From Haliclystus octoradiatus (Eukaryota; Cnidaria; Staurozoa; Stauromedusae; Haliclystidae), in the NCBI GenBank assembly GCA_916610825.1, contig OU744446.1:20841223-20905222 (forward strand): a stretch of DNA of 64,000 nt, in the 5' to 3' direction. Both the position numbers and the translations under genes were made by a program. Of this stretch, positions 24,166-37,059 are shown one piece after another. The notes under the pieces are model-generated. The model had not been told where the DNA came from and did no database searches. It saw only the letters and a list, made by a program, of their open reading frames with translations. How positions within the stretch are numbered: position 1 is the first letter of the stretch; each line of letters opens with the position of its first letter.

Positions 24166-25581
24166 TTAATTCCCAAGGGAATTCGAATTTTTCAAAAACA
24201 GCTCAAAATGACCTAAAACAATGCTTAATTCCTAAGGGAATTCGAAATTTACAAAAACAGCTCAAAATGACCTAAAACAATTCTTAATTCCCAAGGGAAT
24301 TCGAATTTTTCAAAAACAGCTCAAAATGACCTAAAACAATGCTTAATTCCCAAGGGAATTTGAATTTTTCAAAAACAGCTCAAAATGACCAAAAACAATG
24401 CCCAGTTCCCAAGGGAATTCGAATTTCACAAAAACAGCATAAAATGACCTAAAACAATGCTTAATTCCCAAGGGAATTCGAATTTTACAAAAACATCTCA
24501 AAATGCCCTAAAACAATGCTTAATTCCCAAGGGAATTCGAATTTTTCAAAAACAGCTCAAAATGACCTAAAACAATGCTTAATACCCAAGGGAATTCGAA
24601 TTTTTCAAAAACAGCTCGAAATGACCTAAAACAATGCTTAATTCCCAAGGGATTTCGAATTTTTCAAAACCAGCTCAAAATGACCTCAAACAATGCTTAA
24701 TTCCCAAGAAGATTCGAATTTTTCAAAAACAGCTCAAAATGACCTAAAACAATGCTTAATTCCCAAGGGAATTCGAATTTTACAAAAACAGCTCAAAATG
24801 ACCTAAAACAATGCTTAATTCCCAAGGGAATTCGAATTTTTCAAAAACAGCTCAAAATGACCTAAAACAATGCTTAATTCCTAAGGGAATTCGAAATTTA
24901 CAAAAACAGCTCAAAATGACCTAAAACAATTCTTAATTCCCAAGGGAATTCGAATTTTTCAAAAACAGCTCAAAATGACCTAAAACAATGCTTAATTCCC
25001 AAGGGAATTTGAATTTTTCAAAAACAGCTCAAAATGACCAAAAACAATGCCCAGTTCCCAAGGGAATTCGAATTTCACAAAAACAGCATAAAATGACATA
25101 AAACAATGCTTAATTCCCAAGGGAATTCGAATTTTACAAAAACTTCTCAAAATGCCCTAAAACAATGCTTAATTCCCAAGGGAATTCGAATTTTTCAAAA
25201 ACAGCTCAAAATGACCTAAAACAATGCTTAATACCCAAGGGAATTCGAATTTTTCAAAAACAGCTCAAAATGACCTAAAACAATGCTTAATTCCCAAGGG
25301 AATTCGAATTTTTCAAAACCAGCTCAAAATGACCTCAAACAATGCTTAATTCCCAAGAAGATTCGAATTTTTCAAAAACAGCTCAAAATGACCTAAAACA
25401 ATGCTTAATTCCCAAGGGAATTCGAATTTTACAAAAACAGCTCAAAATGACCTAAAACAATGCTTAATTCCCAAGGGAATTCGAATTTTTCAAAAACAGC
25501 TCAAAATGACCTAAAACAATGCTTAATTCCTAAGGGAATTCGAAATTTACAAAAACAGCTCAAAATGACCTAAAACAATGC
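24166..25581 (+). repeat. Type F 11-mer HOR units
   Basis: The cctaaggg/gaaattt monomer starts at 24225, 24874 and 25523, 649 bp apart. Type F shares monomers 3-11 with type E but replaces the gaactttt and ataccc/ttatc pair by a common monomer and the gaaattt monomer. The second unit also has acttctc in place of acatctc and ctcaaaatg in place of ctcgaaatg. Most of this stretch recurs at offset 3439 (24.28-26.52 kb with 27.72-29.96 kb). Confidence 0.9.
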
Positions 25582-26445
25582 TTAATTCCCAAGGGAATTC
25601 GAATTTTTCAAAAACAGCTCAAAATAACCTAAAACAATGCTTAATTCCCAAGGGAATTCGAATTTTTCAAAAACAGCTCAAAAGGACCTAAAACAATGCT
25701 TAATTCCCAAGGGAATTTGAATTTTTCAAAAACAGCTCAAAATGACCTAAAACAATGCTTAATTCCCAAGGGAATTCGGATTTTACAAAAACAGCTCAAA
25801 ATGACCTAAAACAATGCTTAATTCACAAGGGAATTCGAACTTTTCAAAAACAGCTCAAAATGACCTTAAACAATGCTTAATTCTCAAGGGAATTCGAATT
25901 TTTGAAAAACAGCTCAAAATTACCTAAAACAATGCTTAATTCCCAAGGGAATTCGAATTTTACAAAAACAGCTCAAAATGACCTAAAACAATGCTTAATT
26001 CCCAAGGGAATTCGAATTTTTCAAAAACAGCTCAAAATGACCTGAAACAATGCTTAATTCCTAAGGGAATTCGAATTTTTCAAAAACAGCTCAAAATGAC
26101 CTAAAACAATGCTTAATTCCAAAGGGAATTCGAATTTTTCAAAAACAGCTCAAAATGACCTAAAACAATGCTTAATTCCCAAGGGAATTCGAATTTTTCA
26201 AAAACAGCTCAAAATGACCTAAAACAATGCTTAATTCCCAAGGGAATTCGAATTTTACAAAAACAGCTTAAACCGATCATAAACAATGCATAATTCCCAA
26301 GAGAATTCGAATTTTACAAAATCAGCTCAAAATGACAAAAACAATGCTTAATTCCCAAGGGAATTCGAATTTCACAAAAACAGCTTAAAATGACTAAAAA
26401 CAATGCTTTGTACCCTTGGGTATGAAAAATGAGAAAAAACAATTC
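25582..26445 (+). repeat. C-D cassette, full form
   Basis: Fourteen monomers (825 bp) and D 26407, in the order given for the cassette at 6264. The ninth monomer reads cctaag where the copies at 6264 and 26623 read ccaaag, and the 58-bp monomer begins ataattccc. It directly follows the F-type marker monomer at 25523. Confidence 0.9.
26407..26445 (+). repeat. D unit 16 (B type)
   Basis: Ends the C cassette at 25582; first D after a D-free run of 6.1 kb. Confidence 0.93.
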
Positions 26446-27447
26446 TTAATTCCCAAGGGAATTCGAATTTTTCAAAAACAGCTCAAAATGACCTAAAACA
26501 ATGCTTAATTCCCAAGGGAATTCGAATTTTACAAAAACAGCTCAAAATGACCTAAAACAATGCTTAATTCACAAGGGAATTCGAACTTTTCAAAAACAGC
26601 TCAAAATGACCTAAAACAATGCTTAATTCACAAGGGAATTCGAATTTTTCAAAAACAGCTCAAAATAACCTAAAACAATGCTTAATTCCCAAGGGAATTC
26701 GAATTTTTCAAAAACAGCTCAAAAGGACCTAAAACAATGCTTAATTCCCAAGGGAATTTGAATTTTTCAAAAACAGCTCAAAATGACCTAAAACAATGCT
26801 TAATTCCCAAGGGAATTCGGATTTTACAAAAACAGCTCAAAATGACCTAAAACAATGCTTAATTCACAAGGGAATTCGAACTTTTCAAAAACAGCTCAAA
26901 ATGACCTTAAACAATGCTTAATTCTCAAGGGAATTCGAATTTTTGAAAAACAGCTCAAAATTACCTAAAACAATGCTTAATTCCCAAGGGAATTCGAATT
27001 TTACAAAAACAGCTCAAAATGACCTAAAACAATGCTTAATTCCCAAGGGAATTCGAATTTTTCAAAAACAGCTCAAAATGACCTGAAACAATGCTTAATT
27101 CCAAAGGGAATTCGAATTTTTCAAAAACAGCTCAAAATGACCTAAAACAATGCTTAATTCCAAAGGGAATTCGAATTTTTCAAAAACAGCTCAAAATGAC
27201 CTAAAACAATGCTTAATTCCCAAGGGATTTCGAATTTTTCAAAAACAGCTCAAAATGACCTAAAACAATGCTTAATTCCCAAGGGAATTCGAATTTTACA
27301 AAAACAGCTTAAACCGATCATAAACAATGCATAATTCCCAAGAGAATTCGAATTTTACAAAATCAGCTCAAAATGACAAAAACAATGCTTAATTCCCAAG
27401 GGAATTCGAATTTCACAAAAACAGCTTAAAATGACTAAAAACAATGC

Positions 27448-27486
27448 TTTGTACCCTTGGGTATGAAAAATGAGAAAAAACAATTC
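27448..27486 (+). repeat. D unit 17 (B type)
   Basis: Copy of D 26407 by the 1041-bp duplication. Confidence 0.93.
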
Positions 27487-27663
27487 TTAATTCCCAAGGG
27501 AATTCGAATTTTTCAAAAACAGCTCAAAATGACCTAAAACAATGCTTAATTCCCAAGGGAATTCGAATTTTACAAAAACAGCTCAAAATGACCTAAAACA
27601 ATGCTTAATTCACAAGGGAATTCGAACTTTTCAAAAACAGCTCAAAATGACCTTAAACAATGC

Positions 27664-29020
27664 TTAATACCCAAGGGAATTCGAATTTATCAAAAACAGC
27701 TCAAAATGACCTAAAACAATTCTTAATTCCCAAGGGAATTCGAATTTTTCAAAAACAGCTCAAAATGACCTAAAACAATGCTTAATTCCCAAGGGAATTT
27801 GAATTTTTCAAAAACAGCTCAAAATGACCAAAAACAATGCCCAGTTCCCAAGGGAATTCGAATTTCACAAAAACAGCATAAAATGACATAAAACAATGCT
27901 TAATTCCCAAGGGAATTCGAATTTTACAAAAACATCTCAAAATGCCCTAAAACAATGCTTAATTCCCAAGGGAATTCGAATTTTTCAAAAACAGCTCAAA
28001 ATGACCTAAAACAATGCTTAATACCCAAGGGAATTCGAATTTTTCAAAAACAGCTCGAAATGACCTAAAACAATGCTTAATTCCCAAGGGATTTCGAATT
28101 TTTCAAAACCAGCTCAAAATGACCTCAAACAATGCTTAATTCCCAAGAAGATTCGAATTTTTCAAAAACAGCTCAAAATGACCTAAAACAATGCTTAATT
28201 CCCAAGGGAATTCGAATTTTACAAAAACAGCTCAAAATGACCTAAAACAATGCTTAATTCCCAAGGGAATTCGAATTTTTCAAAAACAGCTCAAAATGAC
28301 CTAAAACAATGCTTAATTCCTAAGGGAATTCGAAATTTACAAAAACAGCTCAAAATGACCTAAAACAATTCTTAATTCCCAAGGGAATTCGAATTTTTCA
28401 AAAACAGCTCAAAATGACCTAAAACAATGCTTAATTCCCAAGGGAATTTGAATTTTTCAAAAACAGCTCAAAATGACCAAAAACAATGCCCAGTTCCCAA
28501 GGGAATTCGAATTTCACAAAAACAGCATAAAATGACATAAAACAATGCTTAATTCCCAAGGGAATTCGAATTTTACAAAAACTTCTCAAAATGCCCTAAA
28601 ACAATGCTTAATTCCCAAGGGAATTCGAATTTTTCAAAAACAGCTCAAAATGACCTAAAACAATGCTTAATACCCAAGGGAATTCGAATTTTTCAAAAAC
28701 AGCTCAAAATGACCTAAAACAATGCTTAATTCCCAAGGGAATTCGAATTTTTCAAAACCAGCTCAAAATGACCTCAAACAATGCTTAATTCCCAAGAAGA
28801 TTCGAATTTTTCAAAAACAGCTCAAAATGACCTAAAACAATGCTTAATTCCCAAGGGAATTCGAATTTTACAAAAACAGCTCAAAATGACCTAAAACAAT
28901 GCTTAATTCCCAAGGGAATTCGAATTTTTCAAAAACAGCTCAAAATGACCTAAAACAATGCTTAATTCCTAAGGGAATTCGAAATTTACAAAAACAGCTC
29001 AAAATGACCTAAAACAATGC
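27664..29020 (+). repeat. E-to-F HOR transition
   Basis: One type E run starts from the gaactttt monomer at 27605 and passes into a type F unit (marker monomers at 28313 and 28962). From about 27719 it parallels 24.28 kb onward at offset 3439: 24893/28332 and 25542/28981. Shared rare spellings such as gggatttcg (near 24650 and 28089) and acttctc support direct duplication. Confidence 0.87.
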
Positions 29021-29884
29021 TTAATTCCCAAGGGAATTCGAATTTTTCAAAAACAGCTCAAAATAACCTAAAACAATGCTTAATTCCCAAGGGAATTCGA
29101 ATTTTTCAAAAACAGCTCAAAAGGACCTAAAACAATGCTTAATTCCCAAGGGAATTTGAATTTTTCAAAAACAGCTCAAAATGACCTAAAACAATGCTTA
29201 ATTCCCAAGGGAATTCGGATTTTACAAAAACAGCTCAAAATGACCTAAAACAATGCTTAATTCACAAGGGAATTCGAACTTTTCAAAAACAGCTCAAAAT
29301 GACCTTAAACAATGCTTAATTCTCAAGGGAATTCGAATTTTTGAAAAACAGCTCAAAATTACCTAAAACAATGCTTAATTCCCAAGGGAATTCGAATTTT
29401 TCAAAAACAGCTCAAAATGACCTAAAACAATGCTTAATTCCCAAGGGAATTCGAATTTTTCAAAAACAGCTCAAAATGACCTGAAACAATGCTTAATTCC
29501 TAAGGGAATTCGAATTTTTCAAAAACAGCTCAAAATGACCTAAAACAATGCTTAATTCCAAAGGGAATTCGAATTTTTCAAAAACAGCTCAAAATGACCT
29601 AAAACAATGCTTAATTCCCAAGGGAATTCGAATTTTTCAAAAACAGCTCAAAATGACCTAAAACAATGCTTAATTCCCAAGGGAATTCGAATTTTACAAA
29701 AACAGCTTAAACCGATCATAAACAATGCATAATTCCCAAGAGAATTCGAATTTTACAAAATCAGCTCAAAATGACAAAAACAATGCTTAATTCCCAAGGG
29801 AATTCGAATTTCACAAAAACAGCTTAAAATGACTAAAAACAATGCTTTGTACCCTTGGGTATGAAAAATGAGAAAAAACAATTC
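29021..29884 (+). repeat. C-D cassette, full form (third right-hand copy)
   Basis: Fourteen monomers and D 29846, at offset 3439 from the cassette at 25582. It shares that copy's cctaag spelling in the ninth monomer, while its seventh monomer has aatttttc in place of aattttac. Confidence 0.88.
29846..29884 (+). repeat. D unit 18 (B type)
   Basis: Copy of D 26407 at offset 3439; followed by the first post-D block of the gcgcaaaatg kind. Confidence 0.93.
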
Positions 29885-30415
29885 TTAATTCCCAAGGGAA
29901 TTCGAATTTTTCAAAAACAGCTCAAAATGACCTAAAACAATGCTTAATTCCCAAGGGAATTCGAATTTTTCAAAAACAGCTCAAAATGACCTAAAACAAT
30001 GCTTAATTCCCAAGGGAATTCGAATTTTTCAAAAACATCTCAAAATGACCTAAAACAATGCTTAATTCCCAAGGGAATTTGAATTTTTCAAAAAAAGCTC
30101 AAAATGACCAAAAACAATGCCCAGTTCCCAAGGGAATTCGAATTTTACAAAAACAGCGCAAAATGACCTAAAACAATGCTCAATTCACAAGGGAATTCGA
30201 ATTTTTCAAAAACAGCTCAAAATGACCTAAAACAATGCTTAATTCCCAAGGGAATTCGAATTTTACAAAAACAGCTCAAAATGACCTAAAACAATGCTTA
30301 ATTCCCAAGGGAATTTGAATTTTTCAAAAACAGCTCAAAATGACCAAAAACAATGCCCAGTTCCCAAGGGAATTCGAATTTCACAAAAACAGCATAAAAT
30401 GACCTAAAACAATGC
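29885..30415 (+). repeat. Post-D block
   Basis: Nine monomers with a characteristic order: ttctta from the D boundary, a common monomer, an acatctc monomer ending atgacc, tttgaa with caaaaaaagctc, cccag with gcgcaaaatg, ctcaattcacaag, aattttac, tttgaa, and cccag with gcataaaatgacc. The same order follows D 48777, D 55305, D 58470 and D 62399, so it forms part of the C-D super-unit. Confidence 0.85.
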
Positions 30416-31485
30416 TTAATTCACAAGGGAATTCGAACTTTTCAAAAACAGCTCAAAATGACCTTAAACAATGCTTAATACCCAAGGGAATTCGAATTTA
30501 TCAAAAACAGCTCAAAATGACCTAAAACAATTCTTAATTCCCAAGGGAATTCGAATTTTTCAAAAACAGCTCAAAATGACCTAAAACAATGCTTAATTCC
30601 CAAGGGAATTTGAATTTTTCAAAAACAGCTCAAAATCACCAAAAACAATGCCCAGTTCCCAAGGGAATTCGAATTTCACAAAAACAGCATAAAATGACAT
30701 AAAACAATGCTTAATTCCCAAGGGAATTCGAATTTTACAAAAACATCTCAAAATGCCCTAAAACAATGCTTAATTCCCAAGGGAATTCGAATTTTTCAAA
30801 AACAGCTCAAAATGACCTAAAACAATGCTTAATACCCAAGGGAATTCGAATTTTTCAAAAACAGCTCGAAATGACCTAAAACAATGCTTAATTCCCAAGG
30901 GAATTCGAATTTTTCAAAACCAGCTCAAAATGACCTCAAACAATGCTTAATTCCCAAGAAGATTCGAATTTTTCAAAAACAGCTCAAAATGACCTAAAAC
31001 AATGCTTAATTCCCAAGGGAATTCGAATTTTACAAAAACAGCTCAAAATGACCTAAAACAATGCTTAATTCACAAGGGAATTCGAACTTTTCAAAAACAG
31101 CTCAAAATGACCTTAAACAATGCTTAATACCCAAGGGAATTCGAATTTATCAAAAACAGCTCAAAATGACCTAAAACAATTCTTAATTCCCAAGGGAATT
31201 CGAATTTTTCAAAAACAGCTCAAAATGACCTAAAACAATGCTTAATTCCCAAGGGAATTTGAATTTTTCAAAAACAGCTCAAAATCACCAAAAACAATGC
31301 CCAGTTCCCAAGGGAATTCGAATTTCACAAAAACAGCATAAAATGACATAAAACAATGCTTAATTCCCAAGGGAATTCGAATTTTACAAAAACATCTCAA
31401 AATGCCCTAAAACAATGCTTAATTCCCAAGGGAATTCGAATTTTTCAAAAACAGCTCAAAATGACCTAAAACAATGCTTAATACC
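30416..31485 (+). repeat. Type E HOR, one full unit and one cut by module X
   Basis: The gaactttt core is at 30435 and 31084, 649 bp apart. The second unit runs normally through seven monomers and stops within the eighth, which starts at 31478 as an ataccc monomer and continues as the first module X monomer. Confidence 0.9.
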
Positions 31486-31505
31486 CAAAGGAATTCAAAT
31501 TTTTC
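31478..31505. other. Chimeric monomer at the E-HOR/module X junction
   Basis: The monomer begins ttaataccc like E-HOR monomer 8 but continues caaaggaattcaaa like the monomer that follows A-type D units. The switch lies within about 8 bases of the shared CCCAA and is in register. A D unit precedes this monomer at the related copies (12052, 20236, 37826) but not here. Confidence 0.85.
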
Positions 31506-33045
31506 AAAAACAGCTCAAAATGACCTAAAACAATGCTTAATTCCCAAGGGAATTCGAATTTTTCAAAAACAGCTCAAAATGACCTAAAACAATGATTAAT
31601 TCCCAAGGGAATTTGAATTTTTAAAAAACAGCTCAAAATGACCAAAAACAATGCCCAGTTCACAAGGGAATTCGAATTTTACAAAAACAGCTCAAAATGA
31701 CCTAAAACAATGCTTAATTCCCAAGGGAATTCGAATTTTTCAAAAACAGCTCAAAATGACCTAAAACAATGCTTGATTCCCAAGGGAATTCGAATTTTAC
31801 AAAAACAGCTCAAAATGACGTAAAACAATGCTTAATTGCCAAGGGAATTAGAATTTTACAAAATCAGCTCAAAATGACAAAAACAATGCTTAATTCCCAA
31901 GGGAATTCGAATTTTACAAAAACAGCTCAAAATGACCTAAAACAATGCTTAATTCCCAAGGAAATTCGAATTTTTCAAAAACAGCTCAAAATGACCTAAA
32001 ACAATGCTTAATTCCCAAGGGAATTTGAATTTTTCAAAAACAGCTCAAAATGACCTAAAACAATGCTTAATTCCCAAGGGAATTCGAATTTTTCTAAAAC
32101 AGCTCAAAATTACCTAAAACAATGCTTAATTCCCAAGGGAATTTGAATTTTCCAAAAACAGCTCAAAATGACCAAAAACAATGCCCAGTTCCCAAGGGAA
32201 TTCGAATTTAAAAAAAACAGCTCAAAATGACCTAAAACAATGCTTAATTCCCAAGGGAATTCGAATTTTTTAAAAACTGCTCAAAATGACTTAAAACAAT
32301 GCTTAATTGCCAAGGGAATTCGAATTTTACAAAATCAGCTCAAAATGACAAAAACAATGCTTAATTCCCAAGGGAATTCGAATTTTACAAAAACAGCTCA
32401 AAATGACCTAAAACAATGCTTAATTCCCAAGGGAATTCGAATTTTTCAAAAACAGCTCAAAATGACCTAAAACAATGTTTAATTCCCAAGGGAATTTGAA
32501 TTTTTCAAAAACAGCTCAAAATGACCTAAAACAATGCTTAATTCCCAAGGGAATTCGAATTTTTCTAAAACAGCTCAAAATTACCTAAAACAATGCTTAA
32601 TTCCCAAGGGAATTTGAACTTTTCAAAAACAGCTCAAAATGACCAAAAACAATGCCCAGTTCCCAATGGAATTCGAATTTTAAAAAAACAGCTCAAAATG
32701 ACCTAAAACAATGCTTAATTCCCAAGGGAATTCGAATTTTTCAAAAACAGCTCAAAATGACCTAAAATAATGCTTAATTCCCAAGGGAATTCGAATTTTA
32801 CAAAAACAGCTCAAAATGACTTAAAACAATGCTTAATTCCCAAGGGAATTCGAATTTTACAAAATCAGCTCAAAATGAAAAAAAACAATGCTTAATTCCC
32901 AAGGGAATTCTAATTTTACAAAAACAGCTCAAAATTACCTAAAACAATGCTTAATTCCCAAGGGAATTCGAATTCTTCAAAAACAGCTCAAAATGACCTA
33001 AAACAATGCTTAATTCCCAAGGGAATTCGAATTTTACAAAAACAG
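31486..33045 (+). repeat. Module X, full copy without a leading D
   Basis: Offsets are 11203 from the copy at 20.3 kb and 6387 to the copy at 37.9 kb. The homology with the later copy covers about 31484-34720 against 37871-41107, 3.24 kb. Near 32877 the 58-bp gacaaaaac monomer has become gaaaaaaaac, a C-to-A change with one extra A. Confidence 0.88.
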
Positions 33046-33422
33046 CTCAAAATGACCTAAAACAATGCTTAATTCCCAAGGGAATTCGAATTTTACAAAA
33101 ACAGCTCAAAATGACCTAAAACAATGCTTAATTCCCAAGGGAATTTGAATTTTTCAAAAACAGCTCAAAATGACCAAAAACAATGCCCAGTTCCCAAGGG
33201 AATTCGAATTTCACAAAAACAGCATAAAATGACCTAAAACAATGCTTAATTCCCAAGGGAATTCGAATTTTACAAAATCAGCTCAAAATTACCTAAAACA
33301 ATGCTTAATTCCCAAGGGAATTCGAATTTTTCAAAAACAGCTCAAAATGACCTAAAACAATGCTTAATTCCCAAGGGAATTCGAATTTTACAAAAACAGC
33401 TCAAAATGACCTAAAACAATGC
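33046..33422 (+). repeat. Link between module X and an E-type run
   Basis: Monomers are aattttac, tttgaa/gaccaaaaac, cccag/gcataaaatgacc, aaaatcag/attacc, common and aattttac. This is the same order as the first half of the 19-mer HOR, which suggests the 19-mer formed by joining this link to an E unit. Confidence 0.75.
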
Positions 33423-34720
33423 TTAATTCACAAGGGAATTCGAACTTTTCAAAAACAGCTCAAAATGACCTTAAACAATGCTTAATACCCAAGGGAATTC
33501 GAATTTATCAAAAACAGCTCAAAATGACCTAAAACAATTCTTAATTCCCAAGGGAATTCGAATTTTTCAAAAACAGCTCAAAATGACCTAAAACAATGCT
33601 TAATTCCCAAGGGAATTTGAATTTTTCAAAAACAGCTCAAAATCACCAAAAACAATGCCCAGTTCCCAAGGGAATTCGAATTTCACAAAAACAGCATAAA
33701 ATGACATAAAACAATGCTTAATTCCCAAGGGAATTCGAATTTTACAAAAACATCTCAAAATGCCCTAAAACAATGCTTAATTCCCAAGGGAATTCGAATT
33801 TTTCAAAAACAGCTCAAAATGACCTAAAACAATGCTTAATACCCAAAGGAATTCGAATTTTTCAAAAACAGCTCGAAATGACCTAAAACAATGCTTAATT
33901 CCCAAGGGAATTCGAATTTTTCAAAACCAGCTCAAAATGACCTCAAACAATGCTTAATTCCCAAGAAGATTCGAATTTTTCAAAAACAGCTCAAAATGAC
34001 CTAAAACAATGCTTAATTCCCAAGGGAATTCGAATTTTACAAAAACAGCTCAAAATGACCTAAAACAATGCTTAATTCACAAGGGAATTCGAACTTTTCA
34101 AAAACAGCTCAAAATGACCTTAAACAATGCTTAATACCCAAGGGAATTCGAATTTATCAAAAACAGCTCAAAATGACCTAAAACAATTCTTAATTCCCAA
34201 GGGAATTCGAATTTTTCAAAAACAGCTCAAAATGACCTAAAACAATGCTTAATTCCCAAGGGAATTTGAATTTTTCAAAAACAGCTCAAAATGACCTAAA
34301 ACAATGCCCAGTTCCCAAGGGAATTCGAATTTCACAAAAACAGCATAAAATGACATAAAACAATGCTTAATTCCCAAGGGAATTCGAATTTTACAAAAAC
34401 ATCTCAAAATGCCCTAAAACAATGCTTAATTCCCAAGGGAATTCGAATTTTTCAAAAACAGCTCAAAATGACCTAAAACAATGCTTAATACCCAAGGGAA
34501 TTCGAATTTTTCAAAAACAGCTCGAAATGACCTAAAACAATGCTTAATTCCCAAGGGAATTCGAATTTTTCAAAACCAGCTCAAAATGACCTCAAACAAT
34601 GCTTAATTCCCAAGAAGATTCGAATTTTTCAAAAACAGCTCAAAATGACCTAAAACAATGCTTAATTCCCAAGGGAATTCGAATTTTACAAAAACAGCTC
34701 AAAATGACCTAAAACAATGC
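33423..34720 (+). repeat. Type E HOR, two tandem units
   Basis: The gaactttt core is at 33442 and 34091. The unit pair recurs at 39810-41107 and 41815-43113. In the second unit the tttgaa monomer ends cctaaaacaatgcccag near 34302 instead of gaccaaaaac, a spelling seen only here. Confidence 0.9.
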
Positions 34721-34779
34721 TTAATTCCCAAGGGAATTCGAATTTTTCAAAAACAGCTCAAAATGACCTAAAACAATGC

Positions 34780-35900
34780 TTAATTCCTAAGGGAATTCGA
34801 AATTTACAAAAACAGCTCAAAATGACCTAAAACAATTCTTAATTCCCAAGGGAATTCGAATTTTTCAAAAACAGCTCAAAATGACCTAAAACAATGCTTA
34901 ATTCCCAAGGGAATTTGAATTTTTCAAAAACAGCTCAAAATGACCAAAAACAATGCCCAGTTCCCAAGGGAATTCGAATTTCACAAAAACAGCATAAAAT
35001 GACCTAAAACAATGCTTAATTCCCAAGGGAATTCGAATTTTACAAAATCAGCTCAAAATTACCTAAAACAATGCTTAATTCCCAAGGGAATTCGAATTTT
35101 ACAAAAACAGCTCAAAATGACCTAAAACAATGCTTAATTCCCAAGGGAATTCGAATTTTACAAAAACAGCTCAAAATGACCTAAAACAATGCTTAATTCA
35201 CAAGGGAATTCGAACTTTTCAAAAACAGCTCAAAATGACCTTAAACAATGCTTAATACCCAAGGGAATTCGAATTTATCAAAAACAGCTCAAAATGACCT
35301 AAAACAATTCTTAATTCCCAAGGGAATTCGAATTTTTCAAAAACAGCTCAAAATGACCTAAAACAATGCTTAATTCCCAAGGGAATTTGAATTTTTCAAA
35401 AACAGCTCAAAATGACCAAAAACAATGCCCAGTTCCCAAGGGAATTCGAATTTCACAAAAACAGCATAAAATGACATAAAACAATGCTTAATTCCCTAGG
35501 GAATTCGAATTTTACAAAAACATCTCAAAATGCCCTAAAACAATGCTTAATTCCCAAGGGAATTCGAATTTTTCAAAAACAGCTCAAAATGACCTAAAAC
35601 AATGCTTAATACCCAAGGGAATTCGAATTTTTCAAAAACAGCTCGAAATGACCTAAAACAATGCTTAATTCCCAAGGGATTTCGAATTTTTCAAAACCAG
35701 CTCAAAATGACCTCAAACAATGCTTAATTCCCAAGAAGATTCGAATTTTTCAAAAACAGCTCAAAATGACCTAAAACAATGCTTAATTCCCAAGGGAATT
35801 CGAATTTTACAAAAACAGCTCAAAATGACCTAAAACAATGCTTAATTCCCAAGGGAATTCGAATTTTTCAAAAACAGCTCAAAATGACCTAAAACAATGC
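34780..35900 (+). repeat. 19-mer HOR (1,121 bp), unit 1
   Basis: From one cctaaggg/gaaattt monomer to the next (cores at 34799 and 35920). Order: F marker/caattc, common, tttgaa, cccag/gcataaaatgacc, aaaatcag/attacc, a variable monomer, aattttac, gaactttt, ataccc/ttatc, common, tttgaa, cccag/gacat, acatctc/atgccc, common, ataccc/ctcgaaatg, aaccagctc, caagaag, aattttac, common. Nineteen monomers of 59 give exactly 1,121. Units of the same length start at 43173, 46300, 50999 and 52828. Confidence 0.92.
35490..35505. repeat. Monomer dyad turned into a perfect 16-bp palindrome
   Basis: The AA spacer of AATTCCC-AA-GGGAATT reads TA here, giving a perfect palindrome and an AvrII site (CCTAGG). It lies in the monomer with acatctc inside 19-mer unit 1. 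The equivalent monomer of unit 2, 8393 bp on, has TT at this place. Confidence 0.95.
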
Positions 35901-36329
35901 TTAATTCCTAAGGGAATTCGAAATTTACAAAAACAGCTCAAAATGACCTAAAACAATTCTTAATTCCCAAGGGAATTCGAATTTTTCAAAAACAGCTCAA
36001 AATGACCTAAAACAATGCTTAATTCCCAAGGGAATTTGAATTTTTCAAAAACAGCTCAAAATGACCAAAAACAATGCCCAGTTCCCAAGGGAATTCGAAT
36101 TTCACAAAAACAGCATAAAATGACATAAAACAATGCTTAATTCCCAAGGGAATTCGAATTTTACAAAAACTTCTCAAAATGCCCTAAAACAATGCTTAAT
36201 TCCCAAGGGAATTCGAATTTTTCAAAAACAGCTCAAAATGACCTAAAACAATGCTTAATACCCAAGGGAATTCGAATTTCACAAAAACAGCTCAAAATGA
36301 CCTAAAACAATGCTTAATTCCCAAGGGAA
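35901..36329 (+). repeat. Type F HOR unit leading into the 805-bp duplication
   Basis: This is the start of an F unit (marker cores 35920 and 36569, 649 bp apart), with acttctc near 36170. The ataccc monomer at about 36259 has a tttcacaaaaacagctc core, unlike other F units, which have a common core there. Confidence 0.82.
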
Positions 36330-37020
36330 TTCGAATTTTTCAAAACCAGCTCAAAATGACCTCAAACAATGCTTAATTCCCAAGAAGATTCGAATTTTTC
36401 AAAAACAGCTCAAAATGACCTAAAACAATGCTTAATTCCCAAGGGAATTCGAATTTTACAAAAACAGCTCAAAATGACCTAAAACAATGCTTAATTCCCA
36501 AGGGAATTCGAATTTTTCAAAAACAGCTCAAAATGACCTAAAACAATGCTTAATTCCTAAGGGAATTCGAAATTTACAAAAACAGCTCAAAATGACCTAA
36601 AACAATGCTTAATTCCCAAGGGAATTCGAATTTTTCAAAAACAGCTCAAAATAACCTAAAACAATGCTTAATTCCCAAGGGAATTCGAATTTTTCAAAAA
36701 CAGCTCAAAATGACCTAAAACAATGCTTAATTCCCAAGGGAATTTGAATTTCACAAAAACAGCATAAAATGACATAAAACAATGCTTAATTCCCAAGGGA
36801 ATTCGAATTTTACAAAAACATCTCAAAATGCCCTAAAACAATGCTTAATTCCCAAGGGAATTCGAATTTTTCAAAAACAGCTCAAAATGACCTAAAACAA
36901 TGCTTAATACCCAAGGGAATTCGAATTTTACAAAATCAGCTCAAAATGACAAAAACAATGCTTAATTTCCAAGGGAATTCGAATTTCAGAAAAACAGCTT
37001 AAAATGACTAAAAACAATGC

Positions 37021-37059
37021 TTTGTACCCTTGGGTATGAAAAATGAGAAAAAACAATGC
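37021..37059 (+). repeat. D unit 19 (A type)
   Basis: An A-type D inside E/F-type surroundings, brought in with about two upstream monomers in the 805-bp unit. Confidence 0.93.

Larger units (their letters stand above)
25582..27663 (+). repeat. 1041-bp tandem duplication of the C-D cassette
   Basis: Units of about 25582-26622 and 26623-27663 match at offset 1041: ataacc at 25624 and 26665, D at 26407 and 27448, gaactttt at 26583 and 27624. At the junction near 26600-26640 a gaactttt monomer ends cctaaaac rather than cttaaac and is followed by a cacaag monomer with a common core, a chimera not seen elsewhere. The second cassette, 26623-27486, is complete. Confidence 0.88.
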
